This document shows, piece after piece, positions 32,676-44,631 of a stretch of 64,000 bases of DNA; position 1 is the stretch's first letter; the number at the start of each line of letters is the position of its first letter. The position numbers and the translations under genes are program-made. Origin of the DNA: Bos javanicus (Eukaryota; Chordata; Mammalia; Artiodactyla; Bovidae). The DNA is taken from assembly GCF_032452875.1 (NCBI RefSeq), contig NC_083869.1:119666001-119730000 (forward strand), given 5' to 3'. Below the pieces are notes generated by a model that was given only the letters and a program-made list of their open reading frames with translations, was not told the origin of the DNA and searched no databases.

Positions 32676-35600
32676 GATACATTGACAACCCTCCTATCAA
32701 GGGCAGTTATTAAACAAACCAAAAAACCTCACACTGCAGAATAGTAAAAAAAAAAAAAAAAAAAAAGGCCAATAAATTGTTACCTGAAGTTTAGAAAAGT
32801 GACGTGAATTGCATATTGAAAAGTCAAGGGAATGGGGTGAAGTCATCTTAAGATGGTGGAAGGCCCCTCAAATTAGAGCCAGCTGTGCTCAGCTCCACAC
32901 CTGGCTCCACACACGGGTCTGTCAGCGTGAGAGACGAGTCAGGAGCAGAATACAAACCAGCTCGGGAACCCACAGGAAGCGAGAGTCCCTCACCAGGTAG
33001 GAGTTGAAGTGGGAATGAAATGATATTAGCAGCTCTTTCAACTCTCCACAGTTCAACACTTCAGAGAAATCCTCAAAGGTTTTTTTTTTTTTTTTAAGCT
33101 TTCCATCCTTTTATTTTTTGAATTTTAAAAACTGCATTCTCCCAATCTCTGTCTCCTTTGGTCTCATGGTTATTTCCTGTTCCAGGCACCTGCAAAATAG
33201 TCCCTGTTTCCCTTGATTCAGACCTCTTGAGTATTTGTCCTGAGTTCCTGTGGCAACCTCTGAAGAAACATTAAATGATATTCATGGAAATATTAAGTGA
33301 TTTCAACCAAGACTATCTGGGTTTGAATCCCCATTCAAATTCTCCTCAGCCTAGTGATGCTTTGCTTTTCTCATCTATAAAACAGGGCTAAGTATAAGAA
33401 TCTCCTTAACACCCAGCTTTATTCTTCCTTCCTGACACTTTGCAAATCCAGTCCCCTCTTTCCATTCCCTGACTGCATTCCTGCACATTCGTCTCACAGG
33501 TCTCCCGCCCCTGGTCTCTATGCCTCCTGAAGCCATCAGGCTGGTAGCAGATGGAATTCTCTGAGTACTGAAGGTTCATGATGGCCAGAGCTGGAGGAGA
33601 TCTTGGGAACCCACCCAAACAACCATCGTATGTGGAGGAGGAGAATGGAGGTTGTTGATGAAATGACTTGCAAGCTGGGGTTAGAATCCAGGACCCCAGA
33701 CCTCTCCCAGCACTCTGTTATACTACACAGCCACTCATGAACCAGGAGGTAAAGTTGAAGAAGGTAGGTTGGTGATGGCAGTAAACAAACCTTTGTTTCC
33801 AGTCTCTGACCCACGCCCTTTTTGGGGGGATGCTGAGTCATCCCCACTAGAGTAGGCACAGTGTGATTCTCTGCTCTGTGGCTCTTGGGTTTGGCCATGT
33901 GATTTTCTTTGAGCATTAAAATATGGGCAGAGGTCAGTTCAAAGAGCATCTGTGTTGCCACCCACCCCTCTTGCACTTTCTGATGTTTATCATGGAAAGA
34001 ACAAACTCCAGGTGGCCACTGGTCCCAGAATGTGAGACATGGAGAACTAAACACCATCAAGAGCCTGAGGTAGAGCTGCTACAGCCAACCTGCAGACCTG
34101 TGAATGTGAACTCGATGGCTGCCGCTCTCAGTCACTGAGATTTTTGAGTATGTTTGTTACCAGCAGGACTCAGCAGGAACCTGTCTGATAACAATGTTCT
34201 CAACCTCAAAGGCTGAGTAGTGTCAATAGCAGAGTTCTGGCTGCAGGCGTTGCCAGGGTCTGTGGAGTGAAATCCACTGTCCTTGGCGAAGGCTCCTCTC
34301 ACCTGAAATGCAACCAATTTTTCAATCTGATCTCTTCTTTTCTCTGCCAATACCTAAGCCACCTGAACATTCCTCCCCAAGCCCAGCCTCTCTACTCCAC
34401 CTAATTCAGCCCCAGACCTCATGAAGACAACCAACCCAGTCCCATTCATCCCTCCTTCCCCTGAACACAGGTTGTCAGACAGCAGGTCACTCAGCCATGC
34501 AGTCGAATTCTCACCTCTCTCTCACCCCAGTGCCCTGCCCTGGCCCCTCCATCCTTCTGTGTTAGAAGCAGGGTCTGGCACAGCCCTGCCTGCCTTTCAC
34601 CCAGATTCCCCTGTTGCATAGTCCTGGCTGCCTTGCGTCACCCCTCTGCCACTCTGTGTCCTGGTCCATCCTCATGTTAGCAGGACCCAGGTGACTCCTT
34701 GAATGGAGGAGAGGATGTTGGAAGCTCAGGGGAAAAGCCCTCAAAGTGGCGAACAAGACAAAGCCGCTCGGGGCTTTGACCAGGCTGAACCTGGATGCCA
34801 GGCCTTTCCTGCCACCTGAACCTGGAGAGCCTGCTGGTGGGGACCCGGGGAAGCCCAACCTTGACACTGGGAGGTGACTTAGAGCTCACGAAGGCCCTTC
34901 TCTTCCTGGCAGGTGAGCATCAGGACTTCAGTGCATTCAGAGCAGAGTGGGAGGGAGGACCTGCCTGATCATGGCAAAGGAAAACAGCCCACTGTTTCAC
35001 TGGAAATATTTTACTGAGTAAACTTTTTCCTAGCTGGCCAGAGTACTCTAGAGGTGGATCACTCGGATCACAGAGGAAGTCCTCTGGAGGTCAGGGCAGC
35101 TCCTGATGCCCTGACTCAGAGAGTTGAAACCACCACCGGGAAACCTGACCCCTCGAGACCCCTGTCTGCAGTGCAGTCTAGAGAACCTTCAGCCCTCCAG
35201 GGCCCAAAGCTGGAGAATGTGCCTGAAGAGAGTTTTATTGCAGGAACCAAAATTTAACCAGTGGAAGGTCTTTTTAAACAATATACTTAAATTGTGCCTC
35301 CTTTAGCAGGCATTAAAATGGAAGATGGGACAGTGTTCTTGGCTGCGTTGGTCCGAGTCCAGGCTCCTCTTCAGGACTCCTCAGCGTGTGGTAGAGCGGA
35401 TTTATTAATGTGCACATGTGTTTCGGGCCTGACAGTCTGGGGGCCCACATGTCTACACAGCAACAGCTGCCAACAAGCTGAATGGCACGTGGAGAAGCCT
35501 TTCCGAAATGAGGTCATTCTCTCCTGACCTTCTACCAGATGCCTGGAGGGAGCAGGGCAGTTAGAAAAGAGGAGTTTTAAAATGCTCAACGGATTTACCA

Positions 35601-36099
35601 AATATCTGGGTAAGAGACACTAAAATACTTTGTAGAGTTATAAAAGTTAAAATAGTGTGAAATGATTTTAAAAAATGAGCCAGTTCCAACAGATCAGTTT
35701 TGGTTTTTTTTTCACAATAGACTTTAGTTTGAGAATGATGTCAATACAAAATAAAGGGGAAAAGAGAATCATTTTTTGAAAATATCAACAAATGATGAAA
35801 TTTGCTGGCCAGTCTTACAGAGGAAAATCCTCAGAATTAGAAATGAATGTGGAGACCCAGTTCCTGAGGCAGCTTTGATACCAAAACCTGAAAAAACAAA
35901 CTTTTACCAAGATGGCAGAAAGTTACCAAAGAAGAATTGAATAAATGAAGAGATGTATTCTCTTTCAGGATGGAAAGTCTTTGTGGATGTTAGTTCTACC
36001 CCAAATGAATAAACACATTTAACACAATTCCTATGAAGAGCCATGAGAAAAATTTAACTTTATATAGGTATTGTAAAATTCATCTGGAAGAATAATAAT
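32676..36099. other. Intergenic, no gene; several ancient repeats
   Basis: A-run at 32748-32766; T-run at about 33081-33097. MIR remnants at about 33290-33400 (minus, 'ttctcatctataaaacaggg') and 33640-33745 (plus, 'gacttgcaagctggggttag'). An old LTR-like repeat spans about 33880-34145 (ending 'cagtcactgagattt'), of the same type as 53310-53600. A 174-codon minus frame (33536-34060) crosses these repeats and is not credible as a gene. The rest is unassigned. Confidence 0.45.
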
Positions 36100-36405
36100 T
36101 ATCAGTTCAGTTCAGTCGCTCAGTCATGTCCGACTCTTTGCAACCCCATGGACTGCAGCACTCCAGGCCTCCCTGTCCATCACCAACTCCCGGAATTTAC
36201 TCAAACTCATGTCCATTGAGTCGGTGATGCCATCAAACCATCTCATCCTCTGTGGTCCCCTTTTCCTCCCGCCTTCAATGTTTCCCAGCATCAGGGTCTT
36301 TTCCAATGAGTTCCAGGGTCTTTTCCAGTCAGTTCTTCAAATCAGGTAACCAAAGTATTAGAGTTTCAGCTTCAGCATCAGTCCCTCCAATGAATATTCA
36401 GGACT
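36100..36405 (-). mobile_element. BovB LINE 3' end fragment, minus
   Basis: 'cagttcagttcagtcgctca', 'actccaggcctccctgtcca', 'gtcggtgatgccatcaaacc', ending 'aatgaatattcaggactgag'. A short partial duplication ('agggtcttttcca' occurs twice, about 36292-36328) disturbs the otherwise collinear match. Confidence 0.82.
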
Positions 36406-36454
36406 GAGAATAGAAAAGCATTTTTTTGGAAACAGCAATGAAATAAGAAGGCTT

Positions 36455-36825
36455 ACCTTGTCATGTATTTTTAATTGAGATAATTTACATACGCCATAAT
36501 GAATACATTTTAAGTGTAAAATTGAATGAGTTTTGACAAATGTATACACCAACCCAGTCAAAATATAGAACATTTCCATTTCCCCAGAAGGCTCCCGTGT
36601 GCCCCTTTAGGTTAACCTTCGTCCAATCCCCCCTGGTCCCAACACTAGACTTGACTCAGGTGACCACTGATCTGACATTATAGGTGAGTTTAGTTTCACC
36701 TGCTCTGGAATATCATCTGACTAGGAACTTACAGAATGTTCTCTTTTGCATCTAGTTTCTTTCCCTCAGTGTGATTGATGTCTGTGAGATTCATACACTA
36801 TCAGATATAAAAATTTATTGAGCCT
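36455..36825 (-). mobile_element. L1 3' region, ancient, minus
   Basis: 'taattgagataatttacata', 'ttgacaaatgtatacaccaa', 'gaacatttccatttccccag' and 'tctggaatatcatctgac' are reversed L1M-type 3' UTR text. The next BovB is inserted just beyond. Confidence 0.6.
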
Positions 36826-36837
36826 ATAGAAATCAAA

Positions 36838-37053
36838 GAACTGACTCATTTGAAAAGACCTTGATGCTGGGAAAGATTGAAGGCAGGAACAAAAGGGGAT
36901 GACAGAGGATGAGATGGTTGGATGGCATCACTGATTCAATGGACATGAGTTTGAGTAAACTCCAGGAGTTCGTGATGGACAGGGAGGCCTGGAGTGCTGT
37001 AGTCCATGGGGTTACAAAGAGTCAGACAAGACTGGGCAACTGAACTGAACTGA
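36838..37053 (+). mobile_element. 5'-truncated BovB 3' end, plus, with TSD
   Basis: 216 bp of BovB 3' sequence ('gaactgactcatttgaaaag' to 'gggcaactgaactgaactga'). A perfect 12-bp duplication 'atagaaatcaaa' flanks it (36826-36837 and 37054-37065), identifying a single, strongly 5'-truncated insertion. Confidence 0.88.
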
Positions 37054-37065
37054 ATAGAAATCAAA

Positions 37066-37261
37066 ACAGTGTCAGGTTAGCATAGGAATAAACAGATTGA
37101 TCCACAGAATAGAAGAGAATCCAGATCTGACTCTAAGTTACAGTGGGAATTCAGCAGATAAAAAGATGGCAATTCAGATTAGTCTGAAAAGTATAGGTGA
37201 GTCAGTAAATGGCCTTGGCTCATCACTGGGGGAAATGAGATTAGATTCCCTCCTTTCCTCT
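37066..37261. other. Intergenic, no gene
   Basis: Short unassigned spacer between BovB and SINEs. Confidence 0.35.
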
Positions 37262-37452
37262 TGGGCTTTCCAGGTGGCTCAGAGATTAAAGCATCTGCCT
37301 GCAATGCGGGAGACCTGGGTTTGATCCCTGGGTTGGGAAGATCCCCTGGAGAAGGAAATGGCAACCCACTCCAGTATTCTTACCTGGAGAATCCCATGGA
37401 GGGAGGAGCCTGGTCCAGACACGACTGAGTGACTTCACTTCACTTCACTTTT
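37262..37452 (+). repeat. Bov-tA SINE, plus
   Basis: 'gggctttccaggtggctcag', 'gcaatgcgggagacctgggt', 'aggaaatggcaacccactcc'. A small deletion joins 'gagcctggt' to 'ccagacacgactgagtgact', removing the usual 'gggctacagtccatgggg'. The tail is (acttc)n-like. Confidence 0.9.
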
Positions 37453-37458
37453 CTTCTC

Positions 37459-37702
37459 AGGCTTTCCAGGTGGCTCTAGTGGTTAAGAACCTGCCTGCCA
37501 AAGCAGGAGATGTAAGAGATGCAGGTTCGATCTCTGGGTCGGGAAGATCCCCTGGAGGAGGGAATGGCAACCCACTCCAGTATCCTTGCCTGGAGAGTCC
37601 CATGGACAGAGGAGCCTGGCAGGCTGCAGTCCACAGGGTCTCAAAGAGTCAGAGTTGAGAGTTGCAGAGTCGGACATGACTGAAGCCACTTAGCATGCAT
37701 GC
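37459..37702 (+). repeat. Bov-tA SINE, plus
   Basis: 'ggctttccaggtggctctag', 'gatgcaggttcgatctctgg', 'gggaatggcaacccactcca', with a local duplication 'gagtcagagttgagagttgc' near the end and the tail 'gccacttagcatgcatgc'. Confidence 0.9.
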
Positions 37703-38007
37703 ACTGTTCATTTTATGCTGAAATAAATGACAGATGGATTAAATATTTAAATAAAAACAAATCTGTCAAAGAAAAAAAAATATAAGTAAAATACTTTATA
37801 GCCTTGAAGTTGGAGACATTTCTTTAAGCATTGATCTAAAGCCTATAAATATATATGTAAGACTGATAAAGATTCATTGTAAGATTTATCTGGCAAATTA
37901 AATCATCTGGGGAATGTAATTGCTACATATATGACAGATAAGGAGTAAATATGCTAAACAGCTTAAGAGCTACTGAAATCAATTAGGAGGCAAATACCCA
38001 AGAGGAA

Positions 38008-38286
38008 CGGAGAAGGCAATGGCACCCTACTCCAGTACTCTTGCCTGGAAAATCCCATGGGTGGAGGAGCCTGGTAGGCTGCCATCCATGAGGTCTTGAA
38101 GACTCGGAAACGACTGAGCGACTTCACTTTCACTTTTCACTTTCACGCATTGGAGAAGGAAATGGCAACCCACTCCAGTGTTCTTGCCTGGAGAATCCCA
38201 GGGACAGGGGAGCCTGGTGGGCTGCCGTCTATGGAGTCGCACAGAGTCGGATACGACTGAAGTGACTTAGCAGCAGCAGCAGCAGC
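38008..38286 (+). repeat. BOV-A2 SINE (dimer), plus, with TSD
   Basis: 'cggagaaggcaatggcaccc', monomer junction 'cattggagaaggaaatggca', and (cagcag)n tail. A perfect 12-bp duplication 'acccaagaggaa' (37996-38007 and 38287-38298) shows a young insertion. Confidence 0.93.
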
Positions 38287-38457
38287 ACCCAAGAGGAAAA
38301 TAGGCAAAGGATAAGAACAAGTCCTTCACTGAGGAAGAAATCCAAGTGGCCAATAAACAAGCAGTGAGGTTCAAAGAAACACAAATGATAGCAGTTGTTT
38401 AGTACCTAATTATTATTTTTTAACTATCTGATTGACTTCAAAAATGTTTCAAAGATT

Positions 38458-38612
38458 TCGCCGCCGATCCAGTGGTCAGGACTTCGCCTTCCAGTGCAGG
38501 GGGTGTGGGTTCCATCCCTGACTGGGGAGCTAGGATCCCACAGGCTTCATGGCCAAAAAACCAAAGCATAAAGCAGAATCAATATTGTAACAAATTCAAT
38601 AAAGACTTTTAA
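38458..38612 (+). repeat. CHR-type SINE, plus
   Basis: 'ccgccgatccagtggtcagg', 'ttccagtgcagggggtgtgg', 'ctaggatcccacaggcttca', tail 'caataaagacttttaaaa'. Confidence 0.82.
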
Positions 38613-38754
38613 AATGGCCCATATCAAAAAAATCTTAGAAAAATAAAAGACATCCATTTTTGGTATGCAGATTGAGACATCCATACATATTCTTCAGAAG
38701 CCTTAGTTTTGAGTGGTATTTTATGAAATGCCCTTGTGTGTGACCCTACTTGAT

Positions 38755-38900
38755 CTTTAGCAGCTCCATACAGTAGGAAGGTGAGGTCTGATGTTATTTT
38801 ACAAATAAAGAGCCCTAGGTTAAGTGAAGTTACTTTCCTGATGTCACAGAGATAGTAAGTAGTCAGGGGTTCATTTGTAGTTCTCTGAATGTTTATTATA
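38755..38900 (+). repeat. MIR SINE remnant, plus
   Basis: 'tattttacaaataaagagcc' and 'gaagttactttcctgatgtc' followed by 'acagagatagtaagtagt' match the MIR core. Confidence 0.6.
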
Positions 38901-38903
38901 TCA

Positions 38904-39210
38904 TGGCTTCTTCCTGGATATCTCAGTTGGTAAAGAATCCTCCTATAATGCTGGAGACCCCAGTTCAATTCCTGGGTTGGAGAAGGGATAGGCTATCCAC
39001 TCCAGTATTCTTGGGCTTCCCTTGTGGCTCAGGTGGTAAAGAATCTGCCTGCAATGTGGGAGACCTGGGTTTGATCCCTGTGTTGGGAAGGTCCCCTGGA
39101 GACAGGAAAGGCTACTCACTCCAGTATTCTGGCCTGGAAAATTCCATGGACTGTACAGTCCATGGGGTCGCAAAGAGTCGGACAAGACTGAGCGACTTTC
39201 ACTTTCAGTT
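38904..39210 (+). repeat. Bov-tA SINE with duplicated tRNA head, plus
   Basis: A first diverged head ('cttcctggatatctcagttg') is followed at about 39013 by a second complete Bov-tA ('gggcttcccttgtggctcag') ending 'gcgactttcactttcag'. Same head-head-body layout as at 4971-5274. Confidence 0.82.
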
Positions 39211-39349
39211 TCTTAGAGCCAAGCTGGCTAAATCTTTCTTCAGTGAATTTCCATCAGTTCATACGTTTCAGAATTATTAATGCTAATATATGATGCTCTC
39301 ATTTCAAGGAAAATAAATTTGATGCCGTAAGAATTTCCAAGCTTGTTTC

Positions 39350-39676
39350 TTTTTAAAAATAACTTTATTTATTTATTTATGGCTGTGCTGGTCTTTGCTG
39401 CTGCGTGGGCTTTCTCTAGTGGTAGTGCCTGGGCTTCGTATTGCTCTGGCTTCTCTGGTTGCAGAGCACAGGCTCTAGGTGCACGGGTTTCCATAGTTGC
39501 ATCACGTGGGCTCGGTAGTTGTGGCTCTCTGGCTCTAGAGCACAGGTTCAATAGTTGTAGTGTTCAGGCTTAGTTGTTCCTTGGCATGTGGGATCTTGCC
39601 AGATCAGGGATCGAACCCTTGTCTCCTGCATTGGAAGGCAGATTCTTTACCCCCTGAACCACTAGGGAAGCTCCAA
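39350..39676 (-). repeat. CHR-type SINE, long form, minus
   Basis: 'aactttatttatttatttat', 'ggctgtgctggtctttgctg', 'cttagttgttccttggcatg', 'gggatcgaacccttgtctcc', ending 'aaccactagggaagctcc'. Confidence 0.88.
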
Positions 39677-41596
39677 TCTTGTTTCTTAATAAAACATTGC
39701 ATCCATTTACTGTAAGACACAACGGGCAGATTAAACATCTTAAGAAGAATGTGAGGATGACCGTCTTGTATTACTTCTGTAGTATAGCAAAGAAGCTATG
39801 AGTTATAGTGCCAAAGGTATTTTAAATTTGTGAAATTGATTAATTGGATAATCCCCTCCTTCAGCGAATACATATTGCACACCTGCTCTGTGACAGGGCT
39901 CTTTTCCCGACACTTGGGGAAGCAGAGATGAACAAGATAGGCAAAAATCCCTGCCTGCGTGGAGCTGAGGTTCTACATTTACTTTTCACATATTACAAAG
40001 CAATGTTTGTGCTAGTTTATAAAACACATGATGACTGCAATGTCTTAAATAATCTAAGTAGTATAAAAAGCAGATAATTTAATAAACATGAATTGTAGTG
40101 TAAAGTATACAAAAATGTTCACCATTTTTGTTATGTTCAGTGTTCCTTGTTAGGGGTTATGTTTGCATTTTGTTCCTCTTCTCCTTGAGAAGGTATCAGA
40201 AAGCCTCCTTGGATTCGAGGGCAGTCCTCACCCCCATTAGAGCAGGAAAGGACACGTGGGTCCCTAGACTGAGTTTGCAGGAGAAGAGGGGTCAGGCGAG
40301 ATGACTCCGGTCCTAGAGAAGGAACATGACAATGGCCTGTGCAAAGGGGAGGTAAACAGACCCTCTTGTTTCAAAGGTTTAAAAGAAAAAACTCTGACTA
40401 ACCTCTTGGAGAATCCCTGAGAGACAGAGGACCTTAGTTGTAGGGCTTCTGGGAAACTGGCTTTGGAAAAACTCTGGGCATCCTGAACCAGCTCGTCCTG
40501 GGGGTGTGGTCAGGTATGTGCCCCAGACTGAAGTCCACCTGGTGGTGCTCTGCTGGCTGGAGGTGATGCCAGCCAAAGCTCCAGACCCCTATGTGCCCAG
40601 TGCCACCAGCAGCCCGAGCCTCTGTACACCTGGTCGTTGCTGAAAGACATGATGCCCTGCAGGCTCCTGGAGCAGTGGTGGTCAACCCCAGTCACACCCC
40701 AGAGCTTGACAGTCTCAGGGCCCACATGGAGGGGAACAAATGTTAGGGGTGCAGGTACCCGGACATCTGTCCATGGGACAGAAACACAGAAGGGAGCCAG
40801 GAGGACACTGGTTACTTGGTGATTCAAAACACTGACTATTTTGACATGGACACATTGGCTCAAGAAAGCTAAAGAGCTGTATGATGCATCTAGAATGTTG
40901 CGGTCCTTTCCCAACTGTGTGCCTGTGAGCTCGGCTGGTGTGCGTGTCAGCTGGCGGTGTCCTTTGCGCCTTGGATTTGACAGAAGCTCAGCCTGGGGCC
41001 CACCACACATGCTGAGCACTCTCCCAGGAGACTGCGCTAGATTCCTGCAGCGCCCGGTGGGGCCTGCTTTCCCCAGGTCACTGTGAAGTGACCCTGCATT
41101 GCAAGCAAAGTTCATGGCTGGGGCTCAGGCCTTCATCCCTCGTCCCCTCAAAAGCTGAGCCATGGGAGGTGGATTTATGTCTCAGCAAAACATCTTCAAA
41201 GGTTTTGCATCAGTGTCCTTCCTCATCACGCCCGTCCCCCGCCCCCAACCACCACAAACGGAACAACTCAGGCAGCTCAGCCTCCCAGACGCCTGTCACC
41301 TTCTATGTTCTGAAATCTCACCTTTCTCTCAAAATATCAAGGTGTTTTTCTACAAAGACAGCGCCTCTCCCATGGGGTCTCTGCTGCCAGCTGTTAAACT
41401 GAGAACAAGTTTACTTCCTTTCACCTGACATTGAACCTCTGAATCAGGAAGCACGACTGGACAAGGATGAGCTGTTTGATATCAACTGTTAATTTAAAAA
41501 CCAGCTATAGTTATGAAAATATTTTATGTAAGCCTCTGGCGATATACTTGGAGTTTGTTAATGATGGATATTTCGGAGGTTAAAAGGTGCATGCCA
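39677..41596. other. Intergenic, no gene
   Basis: About 39860-39985 ('cacacctgctctgtgacagg ... aaaaatccctgcctgcgtgg') is an L2 remnant. A 201-codon minus frame at 40510-41115 has no recognisable domain, no poly(A) tail or target duplication, and an opposing open frame. I do not call it a gene. Confidence 0.45.
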
Positions 41597-41722
41597 GGGA
41601 CTTCCTAGGTGGTCCAGTGGTTAAGACTCTGAACTTCTGCTGCAGGGGGCATGGGTTCGATCCCTGGTCCCGGAACTAAGATCCCACGTGCAATGCGGTG
41701 TGGCCAAAAAACAAACAAAAGG
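41597..41722 (+). repeat. CHR-type SINE, plus
   Basis: 'gggacttcctaggtggtcca', 'gcatgggttcgatccctggt', 'aactaagatcccacgtgcaa' and tail 'ggccaaaaaacaaacaaaa'. Confidence 0.9.
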
Positions 41723-42915
41723 TGGAGGCTGTGTCCAGAGGTGGTAAGGTAACATTTAACATTCTATGATGAATTGTACACTTTAAAAGGCAAATTGTAC
41801 GATAGCTCAATAAAACTGTTACAAAAAGATCTTTTATTCTGGGATGGCTCCTGGTGAAGAAGGACCTGAGGCCCTCCAAGAGCTCTGTACTCCTGGGGGA
41901 TCGTTCACTTGCTCTGGCACTACAGATGGAGGGGCCACTCCACTCTGATGAGGTGGCATAGAGCCCCCTGGAGGCACTACATTCTTGAGCACCCACCTGC
42001 TTCAGGAAGGGGCAGCACAGCCTTGTGCAGAGCCCAGCTGGGAGGAGAGCAGCCACGGAGGGAGGGAGCTTATGTCTTGGCAGGGGTGCTGCCTTGGCAC
42101 TGGACTTGAACTCCAACCCCTGGGAGCCTGGGGAATAGTGTATGCCCCCACCCAGCTGCTGGGACCTTTGCTTTGTCTGCCCTGTTCCTCAGGAGGGTGA
42201 ATCTTGTCCCAAGCCAAATTGTCCTCATGGGCAGAGGTGGCTCTCATGAGACCTCTGAACTCTGGCTACAGTTAATTGGCCCCAGGTAGGTATTTGACCC
42301 CTGCTAGGCCAGTTGGGGTCCAACTCTTGGACTTTTCTTTCCAGAGTGACCCCTGCCCAAGCCCCCAGACCCTCTGTGATGGTAGAGCTGGGAGGGGGAA
42401 GGTGTGGGAACATCAGTGCTCATGGTAGAGCTAAGTGTAGCCCAAGCCTGACATCAGCAAACAAGTGGGACGGGGACTGGGGGTGGTGGGAGGAAAGGCA
42501 TCTGGAGTCCTGGAAGAAGGTGAGAGATGGCTCAGAGGAAGAGGTGGCTCCTCCGGGGGCCCAGCCCTCATTTGGGGTGTCAGCCCCACAGCGTTGGGGT
42601 ACAGCCCTCATCTACCCGTTGGGCCTTTGCAAGCACAGCGCCTTAGACAGAAGGCTTAGAGTGGCCAAGAAGGGCCAGACTGAAGTGCCCAGTCCATCTT
42701 CACAAAAGTAGTCTGTGCTCGTCTCTTGGGAGGGCACTATCGTAACAATTCTTCAACAAGAGTGATGGACTTCGGGTCTTCTTGGTTTTGCTAAAATTTT
42801 TTTTTTAGAGTCATGGCCATGGTACAAAATTTAGAAAAATCAACAAAAGCGTCACCCATAAACTACTACTGACATGTTGAAAACTGCTGTTTTAATTAAT
42901 TTCCTAGCGTTCTTT
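41723..42915. other. Intergenic, no gene
   Basis: Frames of 60-146 codons overlap on both strands at 41676-42711 with no recognisable domain. The first 100 bp resemble a degraded repeat. No gene supported. Confidence 0.4.
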
Positions 42916-43117
42916 AGTCACTAAATCGTGTCTGACTCTTCTGTGACACCATGGACTGTAGCCCTCCAGGCTCCTCTGTCCATGGGATTCTCCAGGCAAG
43001 AATACTGGAGTGGGTTGCCATATCCTTCTCCAGGGGATCTTCCCAACCCAGGGATGGAACCCGCGTCTCCAGCATTGCAAACAACTTCTTTACCACTGAG
43101 CCACCAGTGAAGCCCCG
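42916..43117 (-). repeat. Bov-tA SINE, minus
   Basis: 'agtcactaaatcgtgtctga', 'ccatgggattctccaggcaa', 'gggatcttcccaacccaggg', ending 'gagccaccagtgaagcccc'. Confidence 0.9.
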
Positions 43118-43304
43118 TTTCTTAGCACGCAGTTTAGTATGACACAAACAAGGTGCTGGGATGGATAAACCTACACCAGTGATTCTCAAAGTGTGGCCTC
43201 AGGAATGGCAGCAGCAGTGGCAGTGTCAGAAATGCTGAGTCTCAGGCCTCGCCTTCCAAAGTAGAAACCGGGGTGGGGCCCAGCCAGCTCTGCTTGAATA
43301 GATT

Positions 43305-43440
43305 TGATGAACTCCAATTGGGGAACCATGGGTTTGAGCAAACTCCAGGAGATAGTGAAAGACAGGGGCGCTGGGCATGCTGCAGTCCATGGGGTGGCAA
43401 AGAGTCCGACACGACTTAGCCACACTGAACAACAACAGTT
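43305..43440 (+). mobile_element. BovB 3' end fragment, plus
   Basis: 'gggtttgagcaaactccagg', 'agatagtgaaagacaggggc', 'tgctgcagtccatggggtgg', ending 'cactgaacaacaacag'. Confidence 0.8.
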
Positions 43441-43813
43441 GGGAAACCGTTGGTTGGCACCTTTGTGATCCCAACGCAGCCCTTCTACGTTACCACCAGA
43501 GGGCACCAGCAGGCTGTGATTTTCCCCTGCCTTGCCAACTTTTTCATTCTCTAAGGACCTGCGACAGAGACCTTGCAACACTTTCTTCCTTTTTAAAAAT
43601 TGGAATAAAGATTGCCTGATGATATTTCGGTAATTATCGACAAACTTTAAATGCCACCGTGTTTGGGCCAAACTGAGCTGTCATTCTGGTCCTTGCTCGA
43701 CCGTGGACCCAGTGTTTTGGCAGTGGTGGAACATACTTGACAGCACTTGTTTTGTTTGGAGCATCAAGAAATGCAGAAGCATTATGGGTCAGTAGTAAAG
43801 ACGATCACTTAAG

Positions 43814-44614
43814 CTTTTCATGAAGATGGCGCCGAAGGCGAAGAAGGAAGCCCCTGCCCCTCCTAAAGTCGAAGCCAAAGCAAAGGCTTTGAAGGCCAAG
43901 GAAGCAGTGTCCACAGCCTCACACAAAAAATAAGATCCAGACGTCACCAACCTGCCGGTGGCCCAAAACACTGCAACTCAGGAGGCAGCCCAAATATCCT
44001 TGGAAGAGCACCCCTAGGAGAAACAAACTTGACCACTATGCCATCATCACCATGAAGTCAGCCGTGAAAAGAATAGAAGACAACACACTGGTACTCACTG
44101 TGGATGTCAGGGCCAACAAGCACCAGATGAAACAGGCTGTGAAGAAGCTCTATGACATTGTTGTGGCTAAGGTCAGTACTCTGATCAGGCCTGATGGAGA
44201 GAAGAAGGCATATGTTCGATTGGCTCCCGACTATGATGCTTTGGGGAGAAGGCAACGGCACTTCACTCCAGTACTCTTGCCTGGAAAATCCCATGCATGG
44301 AGGAGCCTGGTAGGCTGTAGTCCATGGGGTCGATAGGAGTCGGACACGACTGAGCGACTTCCCTTTCACTTTTCACTTTCATGAATTGGAGAAGGAAATG
44401 GCAACCCACTCCAGTGTTCTTGCCTGGAGAATCCCAGGGACGGGGGAGCCTGGTGGGTTTCCATCTATGGGGTCACACAGAGTCGGACACGACTGAAGTG
44501 ACTTAGCAGCAGCAGCAGCATGATGCTTTGGATATTACCAACAAAACTGGGATCACCTAAGCTGAGTCCAGGTGGCTAATTCCAAATATAAAAGTTTTCA
44601 CTATGTTAAAAAAA
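43814..44614 (+). pseudogene. RPL23A: RPL23A processed pseudogene, interrupted by a BOV-A2 SINE
   Basis: An intronless retrocopy of the mRNA for ribosomal protein uL23 (RPL23A), a 60S subunit protein. The start codon is at 43826; the first residues read M-A-P-K-A-K-K-E-A-P-A-P-P-K. A stop (TAA) follows S-H-K-K at about 43931, a frameshift follows, and part of the middle is lost. The C-terminal part is readable in the frame from 44052: residues such as K-L-Y-D-I-V-V-A-K-V and T-L-I-R-P-D-G-E-K-K-A-Y-V-R-L-A-P-D-Y-D-A-L, then a BOV-A2 (44245-44519), then D-I-T-N-K-T-G-I and a stop. An A-run ends it at about 44614. An imperfect 17-bp target duplication flanks the whole (43797-43813, 'aaagacgatcacttaag'; 44615-44631, 'aaagatgatcgcttaag'), as expected for L1-mediated retroposition. 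Not expected to make protein. Confidence 0.92.
44245..44519 (+). repeat. BOV-A2 SINE inserted in the RPL23A pseudogene
   Basis: 'ggagaaggcaacggcacttc', monomer junction 'gaattggagaaggaaatggc', (agc)n tail. A perfect 12-bp duplication 'atgatgctttgg' (44233-44244 and 44520-44531) lies in the pseudogene's own coding sequence, so this insertion is younger than the retrocopy. Confidence 0.95.
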
Positions 44615-44631
44615 AAAGATGATCGCTTAAG

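Noticed and set aside
33536..34060. 174-codon minus-strand frame
   Set aside because: It crosses MIR and an old LTR-like repeat and has no protein-like features.
40510..41115. 201-codon minus-strand frame
   Set aside because: No recognisable domain, overlapping open frames on the plus strand, no splice context, no poly(A) tail or flanking duplication. Possible by chance at this length in a 64-kb six-frame search.
44052..44336. 94-codon frame resembling a functional RPL23A C-terminus
   Set aside because: Part of a processed pseudogene: upstream stop and frameshift, and a SINE replaces the C-terminal codons.
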